DNA of 64,000 bases, taken from positions 1 through 64,000 of the forward strand of contig DKSK01000020.1 of the NCBI GenBank assembly GCA_002472565.1. The letters run 5' to 3'. The notes beneath the pieces are model-generated. The model searched no databases. It was not told the DNA's origin and was given only the letters and a program-made list of their open reading frames with translations. Both the position numbers and the translations under genes were made by a program. The stretch comes from Bacteroidales bacterium UBA7258 (GTDB lineage: Bacteria; Bacteroidota; Bacteroidia; Bacteroidales; UBA932). Below, piece by piece: positions 36,189-44,238 of this stretch. Numbering within the stretch: position 1 is the stretch's first letter; each line of letters starts with the position of its first letter.

Positions 36189-39100
36189 TTATTGTTTAAT
36201 GAGACCCATTGAGCAAAGAATCTTCGGGGATTTATCCTTGTAATCACTGTCCTGCTTGCGGCAGAGTACTCCCTTCTTGCGGAAATCAAGAACCGCTTCA
36301 ACAATTTCTTCCTGTGAATCGCCTTTGTTCAACATACGACCGATTACGGTCTTCGTGGTTTCTATTAACTGGTAGTTGTATATGTCGTCTATTGCCAATT
36401 TAACTTGCTGTTTGTAATCAACGTCGAAGAATAGATTTGTTTGCTGGTCATAGAAATTCTGCAGCAACTGAACAAGCCTAAAGCGAGTGCTGAATCGATT
36501 ACCCAAGACACCCATTGCTGAAGGTACATCATCAGCAATGTCGTCAACCGACTTCTTAACCAGATCGAAGTGGTCTGGCATCTGGTTCAGGCCAGGCTCC
36601 TTCGGGCCACACTCCATTGCTGTCAGAATCTTCTTCTGAGACTGGCTGACAAGATTCCCTGCGCGGTTGTACCAGCTGAGAATATCGAAGTCGTTGTATG
36701 TGCGGCAGAAGGTGATGACGCCATCAGGGCGGTCCGGAGATGCAGCCTTCGTAGCATAGATCATATCGCTAAGACTCGGTATGATTTCCTTCAACTTCGA
36801 ATTAGACTTGATGGCTTTCTGCCATATCTGGTACGCCTGTGAAGAGAGGTCAACATCGGAGTCGCCCTCCTCCTGGTCAAGAATGCCGCTCTGTTCGTTG
36901 TAGAGGTTCATCAAGTTCTTCTCGTTGCCCTCGAAGAACACCTCGTCAGATCCAACAACATTGGCGTTCTCGTTGATGCGCTTGTTGAGGCGGCTGCGGA
37001 GCCGGATAATGTCTTCGATGCCATCAGCCGGGAAGAAGGAGTAGCAGTATATTTCTTTGGACTCCTGCCCAATTCGGTCAACACGACCCGCACGCTGGAT
37101 GAGGCGGATGATGGCCCAGGGCATATCGTAGTTTACAATGACATGGGAGTCCTGCAGGTTCTGACCTTCGGAAAGTACATCCGTAGCGATGAGGACACGG
37201 TACTGGTCAGCAGATTCGATTTCCTGACCATTGCTCTTGGGAGAGAATCGATCCACTGATGCCGTCGGATTCTTGCTGTCGCCCGTCACGTAGTAGAGTT
37301 GCTTCATGCCCATCTGTTTGAGCTGGGCATATAGGTACATAGCCGTATCTGAATACTGGGTGAACACTATGACCTTCTCCTTTGCGTGGGTCTTATTCAG
37401 CAGGTCGTAGAGACTCTGAACCTTACGGTCGGCATTGGGATTCCAAACACCGCACAACTCAATCATCTTGATGATGGTGTCCGAATCCTTTCTGAGCTGC
37501 TGTTTCAGTGTGCGCTTGAAGTAGGTAGGCTTCAGCCAAGAAACATTATTCTTCAGTTTGATGACCTCATAATGCTCTTTAGCCAGGCATTCGTACACTG
37601 AAAGGTCTGTCGGTATCGGTTTAGCAGCCAGGATACTTCCGTTTGCACGATACTGATCCGGATTGTCGCCGAAGATGGAGATGTTGGTATCTTCATCGTC
37701 AATGAAATCGTCGGGCAAGGAATTCTCGTCACCAATGGGAAGGTCGAGGCCGTTGTCAAGCGCATACATAAACACGGCGTTGCGTAGCAAATGGTGATAG
37801 AGCGTCAAGAGGAAGGAGTAGCCGCAGCTATCCATACGCTTGAAGAAAGTGCTCTTGCAGAAGCCCATCATGCGCTCACCGGCTCGGGAGAGGTTCTCTA
37901 TGAGAAGTTTCTCCGGCTTGGAAGCATCCACAGTCCTCTCTTCGCTGATGTAGTGAATAAGGCCGTAGCGAGGGAGTTTCAACGACTCCATCAAATCTAT
38001 CATTTCATCCGAGTAGAGGCGGCAATACTGGTCACCTGGTTCTGTCGGAAACTTAATAGACTTTGGGATACGGTCAGGGAAATAAGACTTTGAGCCATCT
38101 GGGAACTCGAGGTACCGGCGGCCATTGCTATCATCCTTCTTGGCGTAATTGTCCTTAATGAAGGTACGGGTACGGCGTACCAGGAAGAGTTTCATCAACT
38201 CGTTCCAGTCCTCAACGAATGGACTCTGCTCGAATGCCTTGATGCTGCGGATGAATACCTCATTATGGCGCATTAGGAACTCACGTTCTCCTCCCAGTGA
38301 TTTAATATAGATTTCTGGACGGATGCCAAGATCCTGATCCTCCTCGATGAACAGCTTAAGCTGGTTGCTCAGGTCACGGAAGTCCATGTTGTATGGCGTA
38401 GCCGTGAGCAGGAGAACGCTACTGTTCTGTTTCTGTATCAGGCTTTGTATATTCTGGTAACGGGAGCCGGTGGAGTTGCGAAGGTTGTGACTCTCATCAA
38501 CGATAATCAGCTTGTAGTACCGCGCGTTGGCAACATCAATGGGTTTGGCCATTGACATGATATCAGCCTTGAGGTCGTATTTTGTCCGGTATTTTTTCCA
38601 CATCTCTTGCAGGTTAGCCGGACAGATGATGAGGGTATTGCTACCGTAGGTATTCTCGTATAACTTGGCGATAGCGCAGGCTGTAATGGTCTTACCAAGA
38701 CCTACGACATCACCAATCATAGCACCACCTCTTTTTTCGTTATGGAGGTGACGGGCAGCAATCTTAACAGCGGTCTGCTGGAAGTCGAACAGGTCCTTGC
38801 GGAACTCCGGCGGGAGGGAGAACTCCTTTACGCCCATACGGGCTTCTTCGCTAAGGTGGTATGCAGTTTTGAGATATATGTAATAGGGCGGAATTTCGTT
38901 GTCGCTGGCCCAACTCTCGTCAATCACTTTGATTAACTCATCCGTGATGTCGACGCAGAAGCGGTCGTTCCAGCGATCCTCAAACCAAGTGGAGAGTTTC
39001 TTTGCGCTATCACTGTCTGCGAACTCAGCATTTAGCTCGCCTTGTTTTGTCAGTCCAGAGTATGTTAGGTTGCTGCTACCGAGGATTGCCGGAATAGGAT

Positions 39101-39581
39101 TGAAGTGGTCATCCGGGCGATAAGCCAAATACAATTTGGCATGAAGCGGCTCCCGCAAGTAAAGTTTCACACACACCTTTTTCTCCTTGAGTTGCCGAGA
39201 TAGTTTCCGAAGTGTAGCCTGGTCGGCATTAGTCGGCAGACCCAGGAGCAACTGGCGGCGGAAGTCCTCAGCTATCTTCAACTTAGCATCCTGTACGTCA
39301 TTTGAATCGGGATGATATTCTTCGCCACTATAAAGCTGTCGGATCAATTCCTCCGGCGGGCGGTGCATCCCGATAAGGAGGCGGCAGGTGCGGAATCTCT
39401 TTTCATCATTTTCATAGACGTTGTCGCCAGGAAGATTATCAATCTGGTCAACTACAAGATTCCATCCACGAAGGTTGAAATATCCCACGCAAAAGTCCAC
39501 GCGCTTCACCCCAATGCTGGAGATAATACCCCTTAGACCTTCTGTGAACTTAACCTCGATATTATCGTATATCTGGGCCAT
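36189..39581 (-). CDS. PLD-nuclease/SNF2-type helicase fusion
   Basis: 1130 residues. The N-terminal ~230 residues are a phospholipase-D-like nuclease domain with HAKLY (~150) and GSSNLTYSG (~168), the two parts of an HKD motif. The superfamily 2 helicase core has Walker A GDVVGLGKTI (~289), DESH (~362), SVLLLTATPYN, and C-terminal motifs IATDVLSEGQNL and QRAGRVDRIGQ (~830). This combination with a cognate large methylase occurs in phage-defence restriction systems: methylation marks self and the helicase tracks and cuts foreign DNA. It is first gene of the operon, behind a structured 5' region. Confidence 0.9.
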   Translation of the reverse strand: MAQIYDNIEVKFTEGLRGIISSIGVKRVDFCVGYFNLRGWNLVVDQIDNLPGDNVYENDEKRFRTCRLLIGMHRPPEELIRQLYSGEEYHPDSNDVQDAKLKIAEDFRRQLLLGLPTNADQATLRKLSRQLKEKKVCVKLYLREPLHAKLYLAYRPDDHFNPIPAILGSSNLTYSGLTKQGELNAEFADSDSAKKLSTWFEDRWNDRFCVDITDELIKVIDESWASDNEIPPYYIYLKTAYHLSEEARMGVKEFSLPPEFRKDLFDFQQTAVKIAARHLHNEKRGGAMIGDVVGLGKTITACAIAKLYENTYGSNTLIICPANLQEMWKKYRTKYDLKADIMSMAKPIDVANARYYKLIIVDESHNLRNSTGSRYQNIQSLIQKQNSSVLLLTATPYNMDFRDLSNQLKLFIEEDQDLGIRPEIYIKSLGGEREFLMRHNEVFIRSIKAFEQSPFVEDWNELMKLFLVRRTRTFIKDNYAKKDDSNGRRYLEFPDGSKSYFPDRIPKSIKFPTEPGDQYCRLYSDEMIDLMESLKLPRYGLIHYISEERTVDASKPEKLLIENLSRAGERMMGFCKSTFFKRMDSCGYSFLLTLYHHLLRNAVFMYALDNGLDLPIGDENSLPDDFIDDEDTNISIFGDNPDQYRANGSILAAKPIPTDLSVYECLAKEHYEVIKLKNNVSWLKPTYFKRTLKQQLRKDSDTIIKMIELCGVWNPNADRKVQSLYDLLNKTHAKEKVIVFTQYSDTAMYLYAQLKQMGMKQLYYVTGDSKNPTASVDRFSPKSNGQEIESADQYRVLIATDVLSEGQNLQDSHVIVNYDMPWAIIRLIQRAGRVDRIGQESKEIYCYSFFPADGIEDIIRLRSRLNKRINENANVVGSDEVFFEGNEKNLMNLYNEQSGILDQEEGDSDVDLSSQAYQIWQKAIKSNSKLKEIIPSLSDMIYATKAASPDRPDGVITFCRTYNDFDILSWYNRAGNLVSQSQKKILTAMECGPKEPGLNQMPDHFDLVKKSVDDIADDVPSAMGVLGNRFSTRFRLVQLLQNFYDQQTNLFFDVDYKQQVKLAIDDIYNYQLIETTKTVIGRMLNKGDSQEEIVEAVLDFRKKGVLCRKQDSDYKDKSPKILCSMGLIKQ

Positions 39582-39880
39582 AGATTCAACTTGTCTGCTC
39601 TGGCCCGATGAGCGAATACCTATTATAAACGCGAAAGTGCGAGCCTCCTTTAGATCTTGATCTCCAAGTCAGGCTCGCCAAAGCCCCGGGTACGAACAAG
39701 TTAAAGTAATAACGGCTCGCACTGCTATAGTGTGAGCCGAAGCCCATATTATAGCCAGCGCAAGCGTCTCACTTGAACTCCGGTACCCTTTGAATTGGCG
39801 ATTCGACTTGGTCGGAATCAAAGCTAAACGCTTTCGGTATGTAAAAAAGCTTTCCTTGTTGGATTGCAATTACAAATTTA
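39582..39880 (-). promoter_or_regulatory. Structured leader region of the defence operon
   Basis: No gene. Four stem-loops lie in 200 bases: 39639-39678 (perfect GCGAGCCT/AGGCTCGC), 39713-39739 (11 bp with one G-T pair, 5-base loop), 39800-39819 (GATTCGAC-TTG-GTCGGAATC) and 39820-39834 (AAAGC/GCTTT). The sequence GGCTCGC or its complement recurs. A -7-like TAAATTTG lies at 39873-39880 on the minus strand, which would make all four hairpins part of a ~285-base 5' leader. Function is unknown; an attenuator or a separate small RNA are the options. Confidence 0.5.
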
Positions 39881-39969
39881 GCAATTAATTTCTATACAAG
39901 TCTTTAAAAAGCACTTTTGTTGAGACCCAACTTCATAATAAGTTTAATAGGTACACAAAGAGGCGACTC

Positions 39970-40011
39970 TTTCCAAAATGGAAACAGTCGTGGTTCTTTC
40001 CATTTTGGAAA
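39970..40011. repeat. Paired palindromes TTTCCA-N3-TGGAAA
   Basis: 39970-39984 has AAA as centre and 39997-40011 has TTT, so the two are mirror copies, centres 27 bp apart. They look like a double operator between the mobilisation genes and the defence operon promoter. The regulator is not identified. Bases 39881-39969 show nothing else. Confidence 0.6.
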
Positions 40012-40029
40012 CAACCACTGATAAACAAT

Positions 40030-40056
40030 GAACTGCCAAGAATATCCTGGCAGTTC
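40030..40056 (-). terminator. Terminator of the mobilisation operon
   Basis: A perfect 9-bp stem GAACTGCCA/TGGCAGTTC with a 9-base loop lies 17 bases after the relaxase stop codon. The T-tract is short. Confidence 0.65.
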
Positions 40057-40072
40057 AACACGTTAATTAGGC

Positions 40073-41257
40073 TCATCGCCTTCTACTCCACCTTATCACC
40101 GGCGTAGTAACCATCTCCCGTGCCTTGCGGAAGCAGCGGCGGGCCCAGAGGATGTCGTCCTCGTTTTGGTCGCGGCCCCAGTTGGGGTCGGGAGCGGATC
40201 CGCCGCCTCCGCAGTTTTGGGCGAAGGAGGTGGCGGCATCGACTTGCCCGACGAAAAGAAGAAATGCTGTCCGAAAGATATTGCCAGACTCTTCCGGCGA
40301 ATGGGTTCGCTCGATTGCTCTACTCTCTTCATGAAAGGCCTTCACGGCATTCCCGGAAGCTTTCGTTTCATATCTCTTCCCATCCAAGGTTAACCCCAAC
40401 GGGAACAGATAATCCTTCCCTTCATCGGACGTGGCAAAAGCGAGGCGTTCCTCAAAGGTCATCTGCCCGTATCTGTTTTCCGGACGCATCTTTTCCCAGG
40501 TCTCCTGGATCTTCGCCGGCGTCAGGTCACGGCTGATGATGGAGGATTTGTAGGCGGAATTTCCACTCAGGATTGTGTATCCCCGGACAGTCACAGAGGC
40601 ATCCAGCTTCAGCTTGACGGTATATCCTTTGGCTTCCAGCGCAGCGGTATACTTCTCCCAGGTGAAGGCCGACATTCCAGACAGGACCGCAAGGCAATCC
40701 TTCTTGATGCGGGCCTTGTTCTCTTCGAACCTCTCCTCCGTGCGTTTCCAGCCGCTAAGGCGGTTGACTTCCTCGGCGGCAGTCTTGGCCCGGATGCCGA
40801 TCCGGTGGTCGCTGTTCAGGCAGTTATCCATATCGACGCGGTTGCAGTCAAGATGGAGATGAGGGATACCGGACTTGCTGTCCGTGTGGAGCGTGATGAT
40901 GTACTGGGAGTTGGGAAGGCGGCAGGGAGATCTGCGGAGCTTCTCCTCTCCGGGCAGCCGGACCCTGTCGAAAGCCTGGACGAAATCTTCGGCCAACTGT
41001 TTCCAGTCTTCCAGGGTCCAGCCCTGGGATTCTTCCTTGGACGGAGAGATCTCCATCCGGATCATGTTGTTCTTCAGCGGTAGGCGTTGGAACTCTTCCT
41101 CCCTGAGTTTCTGGTGCAGCTTCATATACCCATAGATGGCCTGGGGACTGGCATCTTCCGGGAGGTGGTTCAGTTTTACTACCTGTGCTTTTCCTTGACG
41201 GGTAATGTATCCGAGGGACACCCCGCCGTGTGATATTGATTTGGCTTTTGCTATCAT
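40073..41257 (-). CDS. Relaxase (mobilisation nuclease)
   Basis: 394 residues. The N-terminal relaxase domain begins with SISHGGVSLGYITRQGKA and carries the metal-binding histidine motif HLHLDCNRVD (~130-140), typical of MobA/VirD2-like relaxases (PF03432) of Bacteroidetes mobilisable elements. It nicks at oriT and pilots the strand to a recipient. The last ~60 residues (CGGGGSAPDPNWGRD and onward) are low-complexity and basic. Its start lies 4 bases after the mobC stop codon. The element lacks a type IV secretion system, so it relies on a helper. Confidence 0.88.
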   Translation of the reverse strand: MIAKAKSISHGGVSLGYITRQGKAQVVKLNHLPEDASPQAIYGYMKLHQKLREEEFQRLPLKNNMIRMEISPSKEESQGWTLEDWKQLAEDFVQAFDRVRLPGEEKLRRSPCRLPNSQYIITLHTDSKSGIPHLHLDCNRVDMDNCLNSDHRIGIRAKTAAEEVNRLSGWKRTEERFEENKARIKKDCLAVLSGMSAFTWEKYTAALEAKGYTVKLKLDASVTVRGYTILSGNSAYKSSIISRDLTPAKIQETWEKMRPENRYGQMTFEERLAFATSDEGKDYLFPLGLTLDGKRYETKASGNAVKAFHEESRAIERTHSPEESGNIFRTAFLLFVGQVDAATSFAQNCGGGGSAPDPNWGRDQNEDDILWARRCFRKAREMVTTPVIRWSRRR

Positions 41258-41261
41258 GGCT

Positions 41262-41639
41262 TTATTCTGTTAGGGTTCGTTCAATCTCTCTCCAGCGCTT
41301 GATGAGCTTGTTCGCGCTGGAAATCCATCTTCTCATGAAATAAGAGTCTGCGAAGCAGCGGACGCGGTCTTCCTGGCTCATCGCATTTAGGGCGTGCTTG
41401 ATGTGGATCAGGTCGCACCGGGCTTCGCTGATGCTGATGTAGGCCTGGGCTTGGCTCCGGGTCATTCGGAGCTTGGGCTTGTGGCCGAGGGCGCATTGGC
41501 GGATGTAGCTGCTGACGGCTTTACCGCAGGCTTGCGCCTTTGCCTGTATGGTGATTTGCTCCTGCTGAGTGGCACGGAATCCCATCCTGCAGGTCTTGTT
41601 GACCTTGAAATTGTTGGGATCAAAATAATTCTTCTTCAT
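41262..41639 (-). CDS. mobC: MobC-like relaxosome protein
   Basis: 125 residues, basic. It starts with a ribbon-helix-helix-like segment (RMGFRATQQEQITIQAKAQ, then SSYIRQCALG) and has a helical C-terminus (LIKRWREIERTL), as in MobC-family accessory proteins that bind oriT and help the relaxase. Directly followed by the relaxase gene, and preceded by ~160 noncoding bases with a strong hairpin, the likely oriT. Confidence 0.82.
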   Translation of the reverse strand: MKKNYFDPNNFKVNKTCRMGFRATQQEQITIQAKAQACGKAVSSYIRQCALGHKPKLRMTRSQAQAYISISEARCDLIHIKHALNAMSQEDRVRCFADSYFMRRWISSANKLIKRWREIERTLTE

Positions 41640-41798
41640 AACTAATGATGTTTAAATTCCGCCACGGATGCGAGCTTGCGAGCAGGCTTCCCCGCCGGGA
41701 GTTGGACAATCGCGCAGCTGAATTGTTCGACATCGGCAAAACTAGCATAGTGTTTCGGGAGGGCATCTCCCCGAAACACATGCGGAGTGTGCCACTCA
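41640..41798. other. Candidate origin of transfer (oriT)
   Basis: A noncoding gap upstream of mobC contains a perfect 10-bp inverted repeat, GTGTTTCGGG (41750-41759) and CCCGAAACAC (41770-41779). No T-tract follows on either strand, which argues against a terminator. Position before mobC and relaxase is where oriT lies in related mobilisable elements. The nick site cannot be placed. Confidence 0.5.
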
Positions 41799-42239
41799 TT
41801 ACTTCCGATAGGAATCACCCTTGAACCGGAGGATGGAGAACATCTCATTGATGCGGTCCATCATTCGGGGGCCATAGCGGTCCAGGATCTTGTCATCGGC
41901 AAGGTTGGTGGTGATGATGGTCGGGAGCTTCCGGTCATAGCGGTAGGATATCAGATTCTGGATGGGTGTGTAATCCGTACCATAGCTCTGGCATCTCTCC
42001 AGTTCCGCGCCGGCCTCTTCGACGAAGAGGATCTTCGCCCGGAGGAATTCCTCGTAGTGGGAGGCCTCCTTCTCCTGCTGGTGCTTGAACTGGGTGTGCA
42101 GGTCAAAGGCAGTGGTGAAGATCACGGGCGAGACGAGCTGCTTATAGAGCCCGTATATCGCGTACATGAGAGTAGTCTTCCCGGAACCGATGGTTCCCTG
42201 GAGGAGCAGGCCGGAGCGGAAGGGCTTTCCATCATCCAT
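41799..42239 (-). CDS. DnaC-like ATPase, C-terminal part of a split gene
   Basis: 146 residues: Walker A GTIGSGKTTLMYAIYGL (15-31), Walker-B-like AKILFVEEAGAE, and sensor-like PTIITTNLADDKILDRYG. It resembles IstB/DnaC-type helicase-loader ATPases of Bacteroidetes mobile elements, but begins right before the P-loop without the usual N-terminal helical part. That part is in the preceding frame (42232-42471), overlapping by 8 bases. Between them the DNA in the third frame reads IQKVAEW, as expected for the missing link, so two one-base losses probably split the gene. Confidence 0.7.
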   Translation of the reverse strand: MDDGKPFRSGLLLQGTIGSGKTTLMYAIYGLYKQLVSPVIFTTAFDLHTQFKHQQEKEASHYEEFLRAKILFVEEAGAELERCQSYGTDYTPIQNLISYRYDRKLPTIITTNLADDKILDRYGPRMMDRINEMFSILRFKGDSYRK

Positions 42240-42471
42240 TCGGCGACCTTCTGGATTTTGATGCGACCTCTTTCCCGGCGATATCTTGGAATTCGATACC
42301 GCGGGGCTCGACGGCCTTGCGGTAGATCTGACTGAGCGCTTCCACCAACGCCTCTTTTTCCATTCCCTCTATTTGAGCTGGGAGTTTGGCGACAAGGTCA
42401 TTCCTTGTCGGCAGTGTCGAATGCTCCACGAGAGCTGATACAATTTGATTCATTTTTTGTGTACGTTCCAT
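42232..42471 (-). CDS. N-terminal part of the split DnaC-like gene
   Basis: 79 residues. LVEALSQIYRKAVEPRGIEF is a typical helical N-terminus of the ATPase that follows. The frame ends shortly after GKEVASK, where homologous continuity (IQKVAEW, then DDGKPF) jumps to other frames. It may be a natural two-gene arrangement, but a frameshifted single gene of about 220 codons fits better. Confidence 0.6.
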   Translation of the reverse strand: MERTQKMNQIVSALVEHSTLPTRNDLVAKLPAQIEGMEKEALVEALSQIYRKAVEPRGIEFQDIAGKEVASKSRRSPNG

Positions 42472-42507
42472 AATTCAATTCTATTTTATTATTCTTCTTA
42501 TAATTGT

Positions 42508-42873
42508 TTATTTTGGGTGCCGTCTCTGCACCCGTATTGTTTTGATACCGGTACCCGTTCTAGTTTTGGACGGGTTTCCGTTCAGACTCCGTACCCGTCT
42601 GGTTTTGAGCGGGTCCGGAATCAGGACTACATAGCGGGAGGGCTTTCCACGGGTCTCATGGGCGGCGATCAGCTTCCTGCCGAGCAGATTCCTCTTTGCC
42701 ATAAGGACTGCGGTCCGGCTGAGGCCGGTGATGTCCATGACGGTTTTGACCGGGACTTCGACAGCAGCCTTTCCTTTCTTCCAGAAGCCATATATCACGG
42801 CAAAGACTTCCTTTTCTGCACCTCTAAGCCGCAGGTCTCTCCACATGAAATCATAGATAATCGTGTATAGCAT
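42508..42873 (-). CDS. Winged-helix replication-type protein
   Basis: 121 residues. Residues ~15-85 form a winged helix (EKEVFAVIYGFWKKG, VMDITGLSRTAVLMAKRNLLG, SRYVVLIPD), similar to HTH proteins next to DnaC-like ATPases in small mobile elements and thought to act in replication or element control. The C-terminus is basic and repetitive (PLKTRRVRSLNGNPSKTRTG); the DNA there repeats ACCCGT-like units. Role inferred from neighbours only. Confidence 0.6.
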   Translation of the reverse strand: MLYTIIYDFMWRDLRLRGAEKEVFAVIYGFWKKGKAAVEVPVKTVMDITGLSRTAVLMAKRNLLGRKLIAAHETRGKPSRYVVLIPDPLKTRRVRSLNGNPSKTRTGTGIKTIRVQRRHPK

Positions 42874-42875
42874 CG

Positions 42876-43193
42876 CTACGAGGGGCTAAGGATCTTGTCG
42901 AGGTCGGAGCGCCGGTAGCGCTTCTGTCCGCCGACAAATACAGGGAAGAGAATCTTGGCTTTCGCCATCCGGTAGAGCGTGCTCGCCGAGATCCTGAGCA
43001 GGGTCTTGACCATCTCAGGGGTGAGGTACTCCTCCGCTTTTCCTTCCGCGATCGCAGCGCGCTCGCGTTCGAAGTCCTGACGGGCCTCGGCCAGGAGCTC
43101 CCGGGCGAAATGGCCCAGGTCTCCGGCGTGAACGGTCAAGGTTGCTTCGGGAAATTCCCGGAGGAGCTCGAACAAGTCCAATTTCATATCCAT
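42876..43193 (-). CDS. Excisionase/MerR-like DNA-binding protein
   Basis: About 105 residues from ATG 43193 (an in-frame TTG at 43199 and an ATG at 43187 are alternatives). An acidic N-terminal helix region precedes a small HTH, EYLTPEMVKTLLRISASTLYRMAKAKILFPVF, with GGQKRYRRSDLDKIL, the usual helix-turn-helix-17/excisionase layout. It is first gene of the rep/mob operon, 2 bases before the winged-helix gene, and probably controls excision or operon transcription. Confidence 0.72.
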   Translation of the reverse strand: MDMKLDLFELLREFPEATLTVHAGDLGHFARELLAEARQDFERERAAIAEGKAEEYLTPEMVKTLLRISASTLYRMAKAKILFPVFVGGQKRYRRSDLDKILSPS

Positions 43194-43288
43194 AGTCAAA
43201 TATGTTTTGGAATTTTGCCTCTCTTGATCCCCTTTCCGATGGGGATCTCACTTGGCTTCGGGCCTCCGGAACACGTGGTCGGAAATCT

Positions 43289-43342
43289 CACGGCTCCTGA
43301 TTGGCCGTGACAAACATAGATAAGATTTTAGGGGACAACAAA
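43289..43342 (-). promoter_or_regulatory. Promoter and operator of the rep/mob operon
   Basis: On the minus strand TTTG (43339-43342), 20 bases, TATGTTTG (43311-43318), a full consensus match. An inverted repeat CACGGC/GCCGTG (43289-43309) sits at the transcription start, likely an operator. A GATCCCC/GGGGATC hairpin at 43226-43247 lies in the leader. Confidence 0.72.
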
Positions 43343-43344
43343 GA

Positions 43345-43443
43345 TCCGGATTAAACGAAAATGCCGGCAATTGATTGATTACCATTCAATTGTCGGCATG
43401 CTCCGGATTATACTTCCGGATTATTCCTGTAAATTCCGGATTA
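43345..43443. repeat. Four TCCGGATTA iterons
   Basis: Copies at 43345-43353, 43402-43410, 43415-43423 and 43435-43443, all in one orientation; the last two extend to TTCCGGATTATTC. They flank a terminator hairpin and lie beside the rep-like genes. Possible replication origin or repressor sites. Confidence 0.6.
43361..43399 (-). terminator. Terminator after the AbiE operon
   Basis: A 14-bp stem with a single G-T pair (43361-43374 and 43386-43399) is followed on the minus strand by TTTTCGTTT. Strong intrinsic terminator for the gene ending at 43451. Confidence 0.85.
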
Positions 43444-43450
43444 TTCTCCC

Positions 43451-44203
43451 TTAGAGAAGATAGAAGAAACGCTTCTTGACGAGGTCGGAATATTCTTGAG
43501 GTTTCTTGATATTACCACGTTCAGGCAAGTCGATAGACAGGCACTCGAACAGCGTGCAACGCCATTCAGTAAATGAGTTGGTGATCTTCCGAAAGTACCG
43601 GTTCTTATGAAGGATATCAGCTATCTCGATGATACTTTTGTCCGTGAAGTGGACTTTGTCCTTGGCCCCATGCTTGTAATTGTCTCGGACAAATTGCAAG
43701 TCTTCAATGACCTTATCAACGTACATCTTACCAGGCTCGTCAGACCAGCTAGTCATATAGTCCGAGTTAAAGATAGTACGGAGACGTGCCTCATTGATAA
43801 TCACTCGTTCCAGTTGTTCGAATGCGGGGGCTTTCTCTTCGCTGTCCGAAACACTCTCCTCGGCAGGCGAGATTTTCACGACTGGCTTCGATTCCTGTTC
43901 TTCATTGCCACCGGATCCGCCGATTCTTCCGGCGATGAATGTGTAAACAAGCAGCCCCAGAAATAACAGTAACGAAAAGCAGGTTAAGGCCAGGAACACT
44001 CGGAACCAAACATCGGTAGTCATCAAATCCCTTAACCCTAACCTCGAAGAATACGCGTCATGGCGGTAAGCCGTGGCAAAAGTGGCCAGCAGGAAGATGA
44101 GCATAGAAACGCCCGCTCCCACAATCCACCCAACATGAATATCACGGGAGTTCAGCGCCAAGCGTTTCTTGGCTTTTCTGCGTTCATTCAAATCGTTATG
44201 CAT
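43451..44203 (-). CDS. Two-TM protein of unknown function beside AbiE
   Basis: 250 residues. Hydrophobic helices at ~25-46 and ~66-92 form a hairpin in the membrane; a linker rich in Glu/Ser follows, then a soluble C-terminal domain (~130-250: LERVIINEARLRTIFNSDYM, YVDKVIEDLQFVRDNYKHG). I do not recognise the family. It starts 35 bases after the AbiEii stop codon, shares the terminator, and so may be a third component of the toxin-antitoxin locus. An independent cargo gene is equally possible. Confidence 0.6.
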   Translation of the reverse strand: MHNDLNERRKAKKRLALNSRDIHVGWIVGAGVSMLIFLLATFATAYRHDAYSSRLGLRDLMTTDVWFRVFLALTCFSLLLFLGLLVYTFIAGRIGGSGGNEEQESKPVVKISPAEESVSDSEEKAPAFEQLERVIINEARLRTIFNSDYMTSWSDEPGKMYVDKVIEDLQFVRDNYKHGAKDKVHFTDKSIIEIADILHKNRYFRKITNSFTEWRCTLFECLSIDLPERGNIKKPQEYSDLVKKRFFYLL

Positions 44204-44238
44204 AACGGCTTTGATTCACTCAATAATTGTCGTCGCTA

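Noticed and set aside
39582..40072. Retron or CRISPR-like element in the structured intergenic region
   Set aside because: No reverse transcriptase nearby and no regularly spaced direct repeats; only hairpins and two palindromes.
41642..41848. 68-codon minus-strand frame between the ATPase and mobC
   Set aside because: Overlaps the ATPase end, has no family features and is spanned by the strong inverted repeat proposed as oriT.
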